Positions 1 to 10,818 of a DNA stretch of 64,000 bases are shown piece after piece. The stretch lies in contig JBANSL010000001.1 in NCBI GenBank assembly GCA_037127255.1, positions 28,638,501-28,702,500 on the forward strand, given 5' to 3'. Source of the DNA: Persicaria tinctoria (Eukaryota > Streptophyta > Magnoliopsida > Caryophyllales > Polygonaceae). Under the pieces are notes generated by a model. The model had not been told where the DNA came from and did no database searches. It saw only the letters and a program-made list of their open reading frames with translations. Within the stretch, counting starts at the first letter, position 1. Every line of letters starts with the position of its first letter. The translations under genes were made by a program, and so were the position numbers.

Positions 1-17
1 TGCAGGAGATCACCAAG

Positions 18-428
18 GTGAAAGAGCTAAAATGGATTATTGATAGTGGTTGCTCGAGGCATATGAGTGGAAGGAGTTCTCTCTTTCATGATCTAAAGAA
101 GCAATCCACAGGAACAATCACTCTTGGTGACAAAGGAAAGTGTGACATCGTTGGTATTGGTAGTGTTGGGAGTGATCCTAACCATATTATTAAAAATGTT
201 TATCTTGTTAATGGTTTGAAGTATAATTTTCTTAGTATTTCTCAACTATGTGATTATGGTAATGATGTTGGATTTAACAAGAAAAGATGTTTAGTGCGCA
301 GAGAAGATACAGGTGAAAAAGTTCTAATTGTCTATCGTTATAACAACATCTATGTCGTGAATGCTGAGCAAGTGGCACAAGGAAGCTTAACTTGTCTAAA
401 GGCTTTGACGGACGATCCAAAGCTCTAG
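18..428 (+). pseudogene. Copia polyprotein remnant: protease and GAG-pre-integrase part
   Basis: This frame encodes the aspartic protease and the following pre-integrase linker of a Ty1/Copia polyprotein. The protease active site is visible as WIIDSGCSRHMSG near residues 6-18. The segment after it (VYLVNGLKYNFLSISQLCD) is typical of Copia protease ends. The frame stops at a TAG where Copia proteins have the tryptophan of the LWHRRLGH motif; the next codons still read HRRLGHVS, so this is a single nonsense change. Gag lies upstream, outside the window. The same polyprotein continues at 447 and 1345. Family assignment is firm and activity is excluded. Confidence 0.85.
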
Positions 429-1344
429 CACAGGAGACTCGGTCATGTGAGTCCACATACACTACGGATGTTTGTGTCCAAAGGGCTTGTAAGAGGACTA
501 CCTGAGATGGAGTTCAAAGGTATTGAGATGTGCAAAGCATGCACACGAGGTAAACAAACATGTAGCTCTTTCAAACCCAAAAAGGTTGTAAGTACTTCTA
601 GACCCCTTGAACTTTTACATATGGATTTATGTGGTCATATGCGAGTCAAATCTCCCAATGGTAAAAAGTACATGCTTGTTATATTTGATGAATGCAATGA
701 TGGTTCTTTGAGTGAAAGTGTTGCAGATATAGATCTTAATATCCATGAAGAGAACGAGGAAGGTGATGATGCTGCTACCATGAACAGAGAGAAAAGGAAC
801 ATGCAGGAACCGATTCTTAACACTGAAGAATTGGTCCAAGGTGTTGAAGATTCATCCAAAGCCCTTGGTGGCCAATCCAACAGTGTTGAGACGTCAGAAA
901 CTGCTGTAACTAAACCTAACAGGACCACGGAGTCAGATGTACCACAAATCAATCCTGATGGTGTGACGAATCAAGGAGCTGAGACTAGCAAAAGGAAATT
1001 CAAATACTCCTCTTCACACTCATTAAAGGATATCATTTCTGACCCTACTTCTAGTGTTCAAACTCGTTCTAAACTTAAAGATCTTTGTGCTTTTCACGCG
1101 TTTGTTTCTCTTTTTGAGCCAAAGAAGGTAGATGAGGCACTTCAGGAGCCAGACTGGATCATTGCTATGCAAAATGAGCTTAACGAATTTGAAAGAAACA
1201 AAGTCTGGACCTTGAAGCCTAGGCCAAAGCATCAATCAGTCATTGGCACACGATGGGTATTTCGAAACAAGCTAGATGAGAATAGTAAGATCGTGAGGAA
1301 CAAGGCAAGGCTTGTTGCTCAAGGCTACAGTCAAGAGGAAGCAT
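429..1344 (+). pseudogene. Copia integrase start fused to reverse transcriptase start by internal deletion
   Basis: The first part is the Copia integrase zinc-binding end (CKACTRGKQ, then RPLELLHMDLCGHMRVKS and YMLVIFDE). At about 690 the integrase core is abruptly replaced by an acidic linker. From about 1120 the frame matches the beginning of Copia reverse transcriptase (EPDWIIAMQNELNEFERN, TRWVFRNKLDE, KARLVAQGYSQEE). The integrase catalytic core and the whole RT palm are missing. The frame stays open for about 300 codons despite the joins. This is a deleted, non-functional pol that could act only if supplied in trans. Confidence 0.8.
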
Positions 1345-1533
1345 TCACGGACCATACATATTGATGTAAGACATCATTTCATTGGAGACCATGTCGAAAA
1401 AGGTGATGTGTCCATATCATTTATTTCAACTGATTATCAATGGACTGACATTTTTACTAAGCCTTTGGCAGAGGACAGGTTCACCTTCATTAGACATGAG
1501 ATCGGAATGCTTAACAAGGATGCACTTTCGTAG
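1345..1533 (+). pseudogene. Copia RNase H C-terminal remnant
   Basis: After another deletion the last codons of Copia RNase H follow in a different frame. The reading HIDVRHHFIGDHVEKGDV, then TDIFTKPLAEDRF, is the diagnostic C-terminal Copia motif. It ends at a TAG at 1531-1533. The upstream RT frame closes at 1362-1364, so the join shifts frame. Only about 60 residues of the domain remain. Confidence 0.8.
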
Positions 1534-2102
1534 GGGGAGCTTTCCCTTTACGAAAGATAAACTCTACTCGGTGTGTCAAGATCCTTGAACCTCATTTCAA
1601 AGGTTGTGAGCTGAACAGTAGAATACATATAACGGATCAGATATTTGGTTGATATCTTTTTAGATATTTGATCAAATATTGTTTTAATGGATTTTAAAAT
1701 TTCTTTATATGTTACCTATTTTATTTTCCGAAAAATCTTGTTATCCGATTATATTCTTATTTGTGGAAATTATTTTAAAATCGGATAAATCTTTTCTTGC
1801 CTTTATGATTTGAAAGGGTCTTTTTGAATTTTGAATTGTTTTAGTAAGTCTGATTTTGGAGAATATTTTTACCCTCCTCCCTTTGTTGAAAGACAAAAAG
1901 GGGGGGGGGGTTTAGACTTTAAAACTGTTTGGGTCTTGGAAGACCTTGTTTTTGTTTTACTTTGTTGGATGTTTTTCATGTTAATCTTATGATCCAACAT
2001 TCGTCTAACCCATGCAGGTACTTAGTCCGATTGTGCTTATGATATATCTATTTGACTAAGTTGCAGGGATGCACAGGTTTTGTCTTTCATCAAGGGGGAG
2101 AT
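1534..2102 (+). other. Copia 3' untranslated stretch with polypurine tract
   Basis: No coding sequence is recognisable between the pol stop and the LTR. A G-rich tract follows the stop directly (TAGGGGGAGC) and an isolated run of ten G lies near 1901-1910. The purine tract AAGGGGGAGAT at about 2092-2102, directly before TGATAACTCC, is the expected primer for plus-strand DNA synthesis. Confidence 0.6.
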
Positions 2103-3130
2103 TGATAACTCCACTCCCTTGATGAGAATCGAAATAAGTTTCAAAGGCCTTGACAGTCTGTTCGTGTCAAAGGTCTTGGAGCTTTAACAGTGTTGACGAA
2201 ATACAAAACCTGCTCTATATGTTATTATGTCCGAATATTATATTATGTTATTATATGCTTCCATATTATTATTATATATTCACTAACCTTTCAGGAAGCT
2301 ATTTGAATTATATCTCCTTCCTTAAGCGTTCAAAGCTGAGAAAGATCAAATCGAGATCATGGCTTCCGAAGTTTCCAAAGATAGAAGATTGCGCTCAAGC
2401 CATGATCCTCTCTTAGCCGTTGGAGAAGATTCCTTCCTCAAGTGGCGCTGATGATCTTCACTATATAAAGGAGATGAAGAAGAGAGAGAGGGACGCACTT
2501 CAAGAATATCATTGCACAATCAGCCTTCAAGCATACTTCTCTCTTCAACGTGTTCTCTCTGCTTGTTCTTAAGAGTCTTATATTTTGTTTCAAAGCATTT
2601 GAGAGATACACAGTGAGCTTATAGGATATATTTCGAGAGAGTGTTATACTCGAGAGTTTGTAACTCAGGTAGTAGACACTAGGCGATTGATTCACTGAGA
2701 GTAAGAGGATTGTACTAGATAGCATAGAGAGGTGGGGCTCTTCTAGATTGGTCTAGGACTCCAAGGGAACGTGAGTTGACTAGATTGCAATTGTATAGGA
2801 GAGAGGCTTCTCGGGGAGCTACTAGGATCCTAGGTCTTGTGAATCAATAAAAGCCGGTTGAATCCTAGGGTTGTGGAAGAACCCTAGGCGGGGACGTAGG
2901 CCAAGTTCGTGCCGAACCTCGTTAACAATTCGTTGTGTCCTTTACTTATTGCTTTACCTTATTTCCGCACTTGGTTCGAATTGTTTAACATTGTGATTCA
3001 GGTTTTCTCAAAGGGTTTGGCACGAGCTTCAAAAGTCTTGAGAATATCTGCGAAAATCCGGCATACTCTATTCAACTCCCCTTCTAGAGTATTTCTTATT
3101 ACATTGTTTTTACATTATCGAACCTTCAAA
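2103..3130 (+). mobile_element. Copia 3' LTR
   Basis: The LTR starts with TGATAACTCC after the purine tract. It contains a TATA box (TATATAAA, 2462-2469) and a polyadenylation-like AATAAA near 2846-2851. The 5' LTR lies outside the window, so the exact 3' boundary cannot be confirmed by pairing. It falls between about 3113 and 3134, where the hAT coding frame on the minus strand breaks off. The LTR therefore appears inserted in the hAT gene. Confidence 0.65.
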
Positions 3131-3926
3131 GTGATTCATCAACTAAGATACAAAACTTGGCATCTCCAATTTCTGCACGAATTCTACCTAGGATTTTTGT
3201 AGCAATTATATCTAGGATCTCCTTCTGAATCGATGGTGCAATGTACATGGCATGCTTGGGAGCATTATCAAGAACAACTTTCGCAATGTCTTTGTTCAAA
3301 TCTGCAAAAGAATTTATTAACTCAATAAAATGTCCTCTACTAGCAGAGTCAGCAGATTCATCATGACCTCTAAAAGGCAAGCCTTCCTTTCCAAAATACT
3401 TGACAACTGCTATTGTTGTCTTCAAACGCAACCTATTATGCCTTATCATTTCTGGCGGTACTTTTTCAATCACTCTATCAATGTGCTGAGAAGTTTTCCG
3501 TAAGCTGCTCCACTTTTGAACATTATATTGATGAGTTGAATTCACCTTCCCCACGTGCTGTACACAAATTCCTTTATTCCCTGCCAACATTCTACTCCAA
3601 TTGCAACACCCTTCGATAGTGAATAAAGGATGTTTTGGTGGATTTTTCTCAAAAAGGAAGCAAGGGAAACAGAACACTTTGTCTTTGGCTTCTGAATACT
3701 CCATCCAAGGGAAGAGTGTGAACCACCTATATTGAAAACGACGATTATTACGTCCATCAAAGGTTTGTGGATAATTTTGTAGCTTGGGTTGACAAAGTCT
3801 CATAAGGATGTACTGTCTACGGATATGATCCTGTTGATTCACTGGAAATGTATAAATCATTTCATGCAATCCAGGATCAGTTTGGATACGGGATTCAGGT
3901 GTATCATTAGCTACAACGGGAGGCAC
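3131..3926 (-). pseudogene. hAT transposase-like gene, TTF-type zinc finger and DUF4371 start (truncated)
   Basis: The frame encodes the N-terminal half of a plant TTF-type zinc-finger/hAT-dimerisation protein, a domesticated or transposon-borne transposase family. The TTF finger region is visible (RRFQYRWFTLFPWMEYSE, CFPCFLFEK, CCNWSRM), followed by the DUF4371 start (IVKYFG-like VVKYFGKEGLPFRGHDES and the FCILVDES motif). The frame breaks straight after VDES, where the Copia LTR begins. The RNase H-like catalytic core and C-terminal dimerisation region are absent from the window. On the 5' side it is frameshifted relative to the segment at 3911-4048. Confidence 0.8.
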
Positions 3927-4048
3927 ACTTTTGAAGTGTGACTATCAGCACTAGATATGTGAGTCTCTGATGCAGGCAGTGTTGAAGTTTGAGTCTCTGA
4001 TGCAGCCGGTTTTGAAGTTTGATTATCAGCATCTTTCTTATAGAAGGA
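3911..4048 (-). pseudogene. hAT transposase-like gene, N-terminal low-complexity segment
   Basis: This continues the hAT reading frame upstream of the zinc finger: a polar Thr/Ser-rich stretch with two imperfect repeats (SETQTSTLPA, SETHISSADS) ending SKVCLPL then stop. Beside the stop, GTGTG replaces an expected GTG, so a 2-nt insertion shifted the frame. Without it the sequence runs into PPVVANDTPE of the next segment. The segment ends exactly at the LTR element inserted at 4049 and resumes at 10207 beyond it. Confidence 0.7.
4044..4048. repeat. Target-site duplication AAGGA, left side
   Basis: The five bases AAGGA directly precede the TGTTG end of the LTR at 4049. The same AAGGA directly follows the other LTR at 10207-10211. 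This 5-bp duplication defines one integration event. Confidence 0.9.
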
Positions 4049-6041
4049 TGTTGTAGGAGGAAATCGAGAATGCAAATATAAAATATAACTAAAGTACAGC
4101 AAACCAGATTCCGTCCCTTGCAAATAATTACAAGACCTCCTCCTGATGCAGCAACGGGAAGTCAGGATCGATCCACGAGGAAGCGTGTCAGCGGATCCTA
4201 GGCAGCGGAGAAATCTCACGAAAGTCGACAACAGTGTCCTAGATCTCGAGTACAACAACTCGACAGAAGATCGGACAGTCGAACACAGCAACAACAAGCA
4301 CAGGCACTGGTGGTCGATCTCGACAAGGCCTACTCGAGATCGAGTAGAGTCTTGGTCGACGTCGGTTTGTCTTGTCGAGCACCTGCACACAGAAGCTACA
4401 TCGACTTTGGGTCGAAGATCAGTAGTCGAGATCGACGAGTGCTATTCGATCTCGAGAAAGACAGAGAATAAAACGAAAGAAAATAAAAACAATTGCTTTG
4501 GGATTTCGAACTAAACTGTATGTAAAAGACTTCCAAGATTTGGGGTTTGCAACAACGATAAACAAACATGCATAAGGCAAGAATAAAACAGATAATCATG
4601 TAAATTGCATCAAAGGACAAGCTTTCGCCTTTTCCAACAATTAGACAACTCTTTCAAGAAACCCTAATTGTCTCTACTGATTTTATGTTTACAATCCAAG
4701 TTGTTAGCATGGACCTCCATTAGATGGGTAATAAACACATAAACAAGTAGTAGATGCTCAAAACATGATAAAGGTCGGATCTTTACCTCAGGCACGCAGG
4801 GCTATCGTCGGGCTCGCCCCAACCCTAGAAGTGGGTGGACTACTCGCGCTTCATCGCAACCTCAGACATTGATTGAAAGGAAATAACAACTTGCATTAAA
4901 CTAAATTCAAAAGACTTTACAATCCCGGCGATCCAACTCTCGTTGAATGCCAAAACCCTAAAACCTTCGAACTCCTAAAACTTCTCTTTGGAACTACTTG
5001 TCTCTGACTGAAATTGAATGACTAGAAATCAGCCCCATGGGCTTTATTTATAGGCTTCATTCCCTAGCTATTCAAAGATAGAAATATCTATCTATATCTA
5101 AAACTATATCTAAAGGCTTAAAAGATAAATAAAAGTAATTTAGGAATTAAATCAAAAAGGGGAAATTCTATCTAAAGAGCAAAATCTTCCATGTGTTGAT
5201 AGGTGTGGATAGATGTTGATAGATCTCGGATAAATCGGGCTCCTTCGGCCCCAAGGAAAGCCAAACCGCGTCGGACAGCAAACCGCGTAACGCGGCTTCG
5301 GACACGGCGCTCGTCGATCTCGACCAGGGCTAGTCGATCTCGAGTAGGACTGGCGTCGACTTGGGCTGGTTGGCTCGGGTAGCTCTGCTCGACAAGGCTC
5401 GGACTGGTGCTCCTTGGCTCCTCGATCTCGACTAGCTGTACTCGAGATCGAGTAGAGTTGGCTCGGCTTCTCCGTCCTCGGCTTCTCGACTTGGCACACC
5501 TCGTCGACTCCGGACATGGCACTGAGGTGTAGTCGATATCGACAAGGCCTCCTCGAGATCGAGTAGGGTTCCGGGATCGGGTTGTCTCTGACTCAGTGTC
5601 CTCGATCAGCTCTGCTCGACCAGGTGTGCTCGGACAGCCTTTGTCGAGATCGAGTAAAGTTCTCTCAGCTTTCTTCTCTGTTCTTGAAACGCACTTTCCC
5701 GAGTCCTCGTTCGTCGGATTTACGCATATGACCATGCGTTGGAAAGCTCTTTCCGAGGGATACAACTCTCATGAAGACATCAAAGCTTGATTCAGAACGA
5801 AGTACGGTGAAAAATGGCCTTTTCTCCAGCTGCACCATTCTTAGCCTCTCCATGAGTTTCCTTTAAGCTCCAAAGTGCGTCCGATTTCTGCGAAATATAA
5901 CAAAAACTTGTGTAGACCTCCATATATTGCAAATAAGTGTAAACTACACAGATTCTGTATTATTCTAACCAAAATGCATGAAATGTATGCAGAAATCGAT
6001 ATAAAATTAAGTGTAAAACATGGCAAATTAGGCTCACAACA
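4049..6041 (-). repeat. 3' LTR of the minus-strand Athila-like element
   Basis: Read on the minus strand the LTR starts TGTTGTGAGCC and ends CTACAACA. It carries a TATA element (TTTATTTATA on plus, about 5043-5052) and two zones of TCGA-rich palindromes (about 4220-4450 and 5300-5660). It matches 8402-10206 closely, but has about 210 bases beside the TATA element that the other LTR lacks. Short open frames inside it recur in both LTRs on both strands and are not treated as genes. Confidence 0.88.
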
Positions 6042-6055
6042 AACACCCCATACTT
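6042..6055 (-). other. Polypurine tract of the minus-strand Athila-like element
   Basis: On the minus strand AAGTATGGGGTGTT directly precedes the LTR start. The element at 46261-55148 has the same tract at 53191-53204. Confidence 0.75.
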
Positions 6056-7524
6056 AAGCTTGCCTGTCCTCAAGCAATACTTTTAATTGTCATTCAGGGG
6101 AAGAAATCAAAACTCTCAACATATTAGATTCATTCTTATATAACCCTGCAATCAATCACCATCCTCGAAAATGTACTACTGTTGCAAATATATAAAAGCA
6201 AAATCTACTCACAAAAGGAGGGTTATGCAAAACATTCATTCGTGACAAAGCATTAATTATCAAGAGGACTTTAATTTAAGCACAAATAAGGAGTAGATTG
6301 GTAAAAGGTTAAAGGTGGGCAATTTTTGGCAATGTGATGCTAATGATCCGGGGAAATGAAGTATTTCTAAACTGAATTTCCACATTCCTTCTCCATAAGA
6401 TTCATCACCTTTTATAATGCTTTTATCAATAATAATGTTTTTACCTCTCTGACCTCAGCACTGCCTTCTCGCGAGTCGCAAACATGGGTGTCATGAATGG
6501 CCCCGGATACTTAGTGCTTTGGACTCCTCACAATGTGTCCCATCTCTCCAAACTATTATCTCAGAGAGCAGGGTCAATCTACCTTTATCTCCTGAGATGA
6601 TTGGATTTTCTTTCACTCATTAAATTTTCCATATATTTCAAACAACTTCCTTCCAAACTCCAATAATGATAATAATCACAACACAAACACCATATGATAA
6701 TCTCCATAATGTAACATCATTCTCAACATAATCCCCGGATAAGGTAAAGAATGGCAAATATTTAGATCATGTGGAGCAATAATTGAAATAAGGCATAGTA
6801 TGGCTTTTGTGATGCATAAGCATAGGTAAGGCTAGGATTATAATGATATGAGTATTATATGGAAATATAAAGTCCTCCATCCTCTTATCATGCAACATGT
6901 CAAAAGCAACTTCAAATTTTACCTCCTTTCATGGTTTTCAATAAAATGTGCATTTCATTGTGATTTCCCTTTACTAGGCAATTTAATGCTATATCTCTAA
7001 TGAATCTTATTTTTCATCGTCGAGTTCAATATTAAACTTCCATGACATTTATCAAAAATTTCAATGGGGGTCATTTTTTCTCAAACAAATTTTGGAAATC
7101 ATGCATATAAGCACATAAATCAATAATGTATTCCAAAATAGCCATGTAGCAATTCAAAAATAAACCTTAAAAAATGCACACGTAATGTCAAATAAAACCA
7201 ACTATGCATAAAGTAAGCCCTTCCCCCACCCCATACTTAAACATTACAATGTCCTCACTGTATAAAAACAAGGGTAAAGAAAGAAACTCACTAGACAGAT
7301 GTGCATATCGTCGAAAATCGAGTGCTATGCTCTGGGCCGAGTCTGATTTAGTTTACTTCTATCCCCTTGGACCTGAAAAAAATGTAGAAGAGAAATACCC
7401 ACAATAGAAAAACTAAAAGTTTAAAAAACAAACAAAAGCAACAATGTCCAGAAGTCCCAAAAATAAATGTCTATTTACAAGCTCTAGATTTTATAGTCGC
7501 TAGGCCGACTTTCTCCATTAAGCA
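6056..7524 (-). other. Noncoding 3' internal region of the element
   Basis: About 1.5 kb with no credible coding frame lies between the unknown frame and the 3' LTR. The same kind of region occurs at 51519-53190 in the other Athila-like element, with recognisably homologous stretches. At 7217-7242 it holds a second copy of the purine tract (minus strand AAGTATGGGGTGGGGGAAGG). Confidence 0.6.
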
Positions 7525-8316
7525 TTAGCCTGGCTCATCTTTGTCCGGAGGTATAGGTGGATCTGGTGGTTCCTCCGGTGGTGGGAAGCGTGGGATGTCA
7601 TCCGGGGGCATCATGTGAAGAAGCTTAAACCTCCCCGAGTGGACGCTCCATGGCTCCACCCATCCATCTTCCTGGGCTCCAGCTGGCATGCATAAAGGAA
7701 TATACAAAGGAAATTTGCATACCTCATAATCATACCTCTTTTGCTCCATTGGTTGATTTGTTTGCGCGTCTCCACCACAGCAAAACGGTGGAGTGGGAAG
7801 AGATATTTCCACCTCATCATGCGGAGCTTCATGCCACTTTTCGAGGACCCCATACTTGAATATGAACATCGGTTGCTCAAAATCGTCGGGGATAACCTTC
7901 ACCCTATAAGGCAAAAGTGACTTTGAAACAAAATGGGCAACGACGTCCAACTTCTTCTTTTCTGGATCTTCTTCTTCTTGAGGTTCTTCAAATGGTTTTT
8001 TAAAGACAGAGGGCAAAGTTGGAATTGAGATAGCGGAAGGGCATACCTGGGTATCGACTAGAGATACATAGATATTGATTGGAGATGGGTCGACATCGAC
8101 TAGGTGTTGGTCAAGGTCGACCTCAGGTTCAGATTCTCCTTCTAGCAGGATTGAGGCTTCTGGTGGTGATTTTGACGATTCTTTTAGCTTCCTAAATGCG
8201 CGTACTCCCTCAAGCCATGCCTCCTCATCAACGATGTATAGCCATCTCAAATATTCAAATTCTTTTGCATACCGTCTCTCTCTTTCCCTTTCGAAATACA
8301 CAAGGGTGTCCTGCAT
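7525..8316 (-). CDS. Unknown 263-residue protein of a non-autonomous LTR element
   Basis: I do not recognise this protein. It is the only long frame inside the element and is intact. ATG lies about 65 bases inside the primer-binding site, where the related element starts its gag frame. Visible features are an Arg/Glu-rich charged start (YFERERERRYAKEF), an acidic EPQEEEDPEKKK stretch near residue 130, the TCGA-derived peptide HLVDVDPSP near residue 75, and a proline-rich C-terminus (FPPPEEPPDPPIPPDKDEP). No zinc knuckle, protease DTG/DSG, RT YxDD or integrase motif is present. It may be a captured cellular sequence or a remodelled gag; I cannot decide between these. Confidence 0.6.
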   Translation of the reverse strand: MQDTLVYFERERERRYAKEFEYLRWLYIVDEEAWLEGVRAFRKLKESSKSPPEASILLEGESEPEVDLDQHLVDVDPSPINIYVSLVDTQVCPSAISIPTLPSVFKKPFEEPQEEEDPEKKKLDVVAHFVSKSLLPYRVKVIPDDFEQPMFIFKYGVLEKWHEAPHDEVEISLPTPPFCCGGDAQTNQPMEQKRYDYEVCKFPLYIPLCMPAGAQEDGWVEPWSVHSGRFKLLHMMPPDDIPRFPPPEEPPDPPIPPDKDEPG

Positions 8317-8380
8317 ATACCTGTAAAAGAAAACTCAAAGAAAACGTGAGATCTAACTACCTAAGACGCGAATGATCGCT

Positions 8381-8398
8381 TCCCCGGCAACGGCGCCA
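8381..8398 (-). other. Primer-binding site, tRNA-Asp
   Basis: On the plus strand TCCCCGGCAACGGCGCCA equals the 3' end of plant tRNA-Asp including CCA. Read on the minus strand it is therefore complementary to that tRNA. It lies three bases inside the 5' LTR, as expected, and fixes the orientation as minus. Confidence 0.88.
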
Positions 8399-8401
8399 AT
8401 T

Positions 8402-10206
8402 TGTTGTAGGAGGAAATCGAGAATGCAAATATAAAATATAACTAAAGTACAACAAACCAGATTCCGTCCCTTGCAAATAATTACAAGGCCTCCTCCTGAT
8501 GCAGCAGCGGGAAGTTAGGATCGATCCACGAGGAAGCGTTTCAGCGGATCCTAGGCAGCGGAGAAATCTCACGAAAGTCGACAACAGTGTCCTAGATCTC
8601 GAGTACAGCAACTCGACAGAAGATCGGACAGTCGAACACAGCAGCAGCAAGCACAGGCACTGGTGGTCGATCTCGACAAGGCCTACTCGAGATCGAGTAG
8701 AGTCTTGGTCGACGTCGGTTTGTCTTGTCGAGCACCTGCACACAGAAGCTACCGCGACTTTGGGTCGAAGATCAGTAGTCGAGATCGACGAGTGCTATTC
8801 GATCTCGAGAAAGACAGAGAATAAAATGAAAGAAAATAAAAACAATTGCTTTGGTAGTTCGAACTAAATTGTATGTAAAAGACTTCCAAGATTTGGGGTT
8901 TGCAACAACGATAACCAAACATGCATAAGGCAAGAATAAAACAGATAATCATGTAAATTGCATCAAAGGACAAGCTTTCGCCTTTTCCAACAATTAGACA
9001 ACTCTTTCAAGAAACCCTAATTGTCTCTACTGATTTTATGTTTACAATCCAAGTTGTTAGCATGGACCTCCATTAGATGGGTAATAAACACATAAACAAG
9101 TAGTAGATGCTCAAAACATGATAAAGGTCGGATCTTTACCTCAGGCACGCAAGGCTATCGTCGGGCTCGCCCCAACCCTAGAAGTGGGTGGACTACTCGC
9201 GCTTCATCGCAACCTCAGACATTGATTGAAAGGAAATAACAACTTGCATTAAACTAAATTCAAAAGACTTTACAATCCCGGCGATCCAACTCTCGTTGAA
9301 TGCCAAAACCCTAAAACCTTCGAACTCCTAAAACTTCTCTTTGGAACTACTTGTCTCTGACTGAAATTGAATGACTAGAAATCAGCCCATGGGCTTTATT
9401 TATATCCAAACCGCGTTGGATAGCAAACCGCGTAACGCGGCTTCGGACACGGCGCTCGTCGATCTCGACCAGGGCTAGTCGATCTCGAGTAGGACTGGCG
9501 TCGACTTGGGCTGGCTAGCTCGGGTAGCTCTGCTCGACAAGGCTCGGACTGGTGCTCCTTGGCTCCTCGATCTCGACTAGCTGTACTCGAGATCGAGTAG
9601 AGTTGGCTCAGCTTCTCCGTTCTCGGCTTCTCGACTTGGCACACCTCGTCCACTCCGGACATGGCACTGAGGTGTAGTCGATCTCGACAAGGCCTCCTCG
9701 AGATCGAGTAGGGTTCCGGGATCGGGTTGTCTCTGACTCAGTGTCCTCGATCAGCTCTGCTCGACCAGGTGTGCTCGGACAACCTTTGTCGAGATCGAGT
9801 AAGTGTACTCGAGATCGAGTAAAGTTCTCTCAACTTTCTGCTCTATTCTTGAAACGCACTTTCCCTAGTCCTCGTTCGTCGGATTGACGCATTTGACCAT
9901 GCGTTGGAAAGCTCTTTCCGAGGGCTACAACTCTCATGAAGACATCAAAGTTTGATTCAGAACGAAGAACGGTGAAAAATGGCCTTTTCTCCAGGTGCAC
10001 CATTCTTAGCCTCTCCATAAGTTTCCTTTAAGCTCCAAAGTGCGTCCGATTTCTGCGAAATATAACAAAAACTTGTGTAGACCTCCATATATTGCAAATA
10101 AGTGTAAACTACACATATTCTGTATTATTCTAACCAAAATGCATGAAATGTATGCAGAAATCGATATAAAATTAAGTGTAAAACATGGCAAATTAGGCTC
10201 ACAACA
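8402..10206 (-). repeat. 5' LTR of the minus-strand Athila-like element
   Basis: This LTR pairs with 4049-6041. Relative to that copy it lacks about 210 bases immediately beside the TATA element (junction near 9405), and it carries an extra TACTCGAGATCGAGTAA-type unit near 9800. Because transcription would start here, the deletion removes the sequence just upstream of the TATA box of the copy that should act as promoter. Confidence 0.88.
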
Positions 10207-10253
10207 AAGGACAAAATATTCTTCAACCGTTTGGGTTTCGGAAGATCAGACAT
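10207..10253 (-). pseudogene. hAT transposase-like gene, start codon segment
   Basis: An ATG at 10253 (minus strand) opens a frame that begins MSDLPKPKRLKN and runs into the LTR element. The other side of the insertion (4048 downward) continues it after removing one AAGGA copy. The basic short start is typical of TTF-finger hAT proteins. Confidence 0.65.
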
Positions 10254-10818
10254 ATCCTATTGATTCAAAATTTACAAAAATAAATAAATATGTAAAAACA
10301 ATAAAGTATATAAATTCATTTGAGAGATGTTGTATTACAATTGACCACTCAGTAAAATAATATATAAGCATAAAAAATAGATGATCTAAAATACTAATCT
10401 CATCTCAATGTCTATAATCAAATTATCAAACAATTCAAAACCCTAATTTAGCAAATTATAAATTAGACAAAAAATAATTAGAAGAAAGTAAAAAGACATA
10501 CCTCACGAATTAGATTAAAGAAGTGGTAACCGAAGTTGAATTTTGATAAACACCGAAATAGTGGTAAAAGAGTCAAACTACCAAAGAAGAAGACAAAAGC
10601 TGCGTGAAATACTGAAATACTGAAGCGGCGAAGCGGTGTGTTTGGTGTGTGCCTCCGTGGAATGAATGATGAGGGGTGAGTCATCAAACAAACTCCTATC
10701 AAAATATTGAAGCTTTAAAGATTTTGGGCCAAAACAAAATAAGGCATTAAGTCCACATAACAAAAAAATGGCCCAGCAAAAAAAATTTGTTTGTGGCTTC
10801 CAAAGCAATCCGCCCCTG
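10254..10818 (-). mobile_element. hAT element 5' flank and terminus
   Basis: This is untranslated hAT sequence upstream of the start codon; no gene is seen. It ends at 10818 with CAGGGGCGGATTGCTTTGG on the minus strand, a classic hAT terminal inverted repeat. The insertion point is supported by comparison with the duplicated block: sequence from 10819 (GTCATGAACATC) aligns with 57287 onward (GTCATGGACATC), where no hAT is present. The other hAT end lies outside the window. Confidence 0.7.

Larger units (their letters stand above)
4049..10206 (-). mobile_element. Non-autonomous Athila-like Ty3/Gypsy LTR retrotransposon
   Basis: A complete 6.16-kb element lies on the minus strand: two LTRs of about 2 kb (4049-6041 and 8402-10206), a primer-binding site beside the right-hand LTR, a polypurine tract beside the left-hand one, and a perfect AAGGA target duplication. 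The internal region is only about 2.36 kb and holds one open frame (7525-8316) without gag, protease, reverse transcriptase or integrase signatures. It must be mobilised in trans. Family placement rests on the tRNA-Asp primer site, the long LTRs and LTR segments shared with the element at 46261-55148. It is inserted in the hAT gene. Confidence 0.88.

Noticed and set aside
5841..6057. Small open frames near the start of every Athila-like LTR, on both strands
   Set aside because: They recur only because the LTR is repeated; no start context, homology or codon pattern supports translation.
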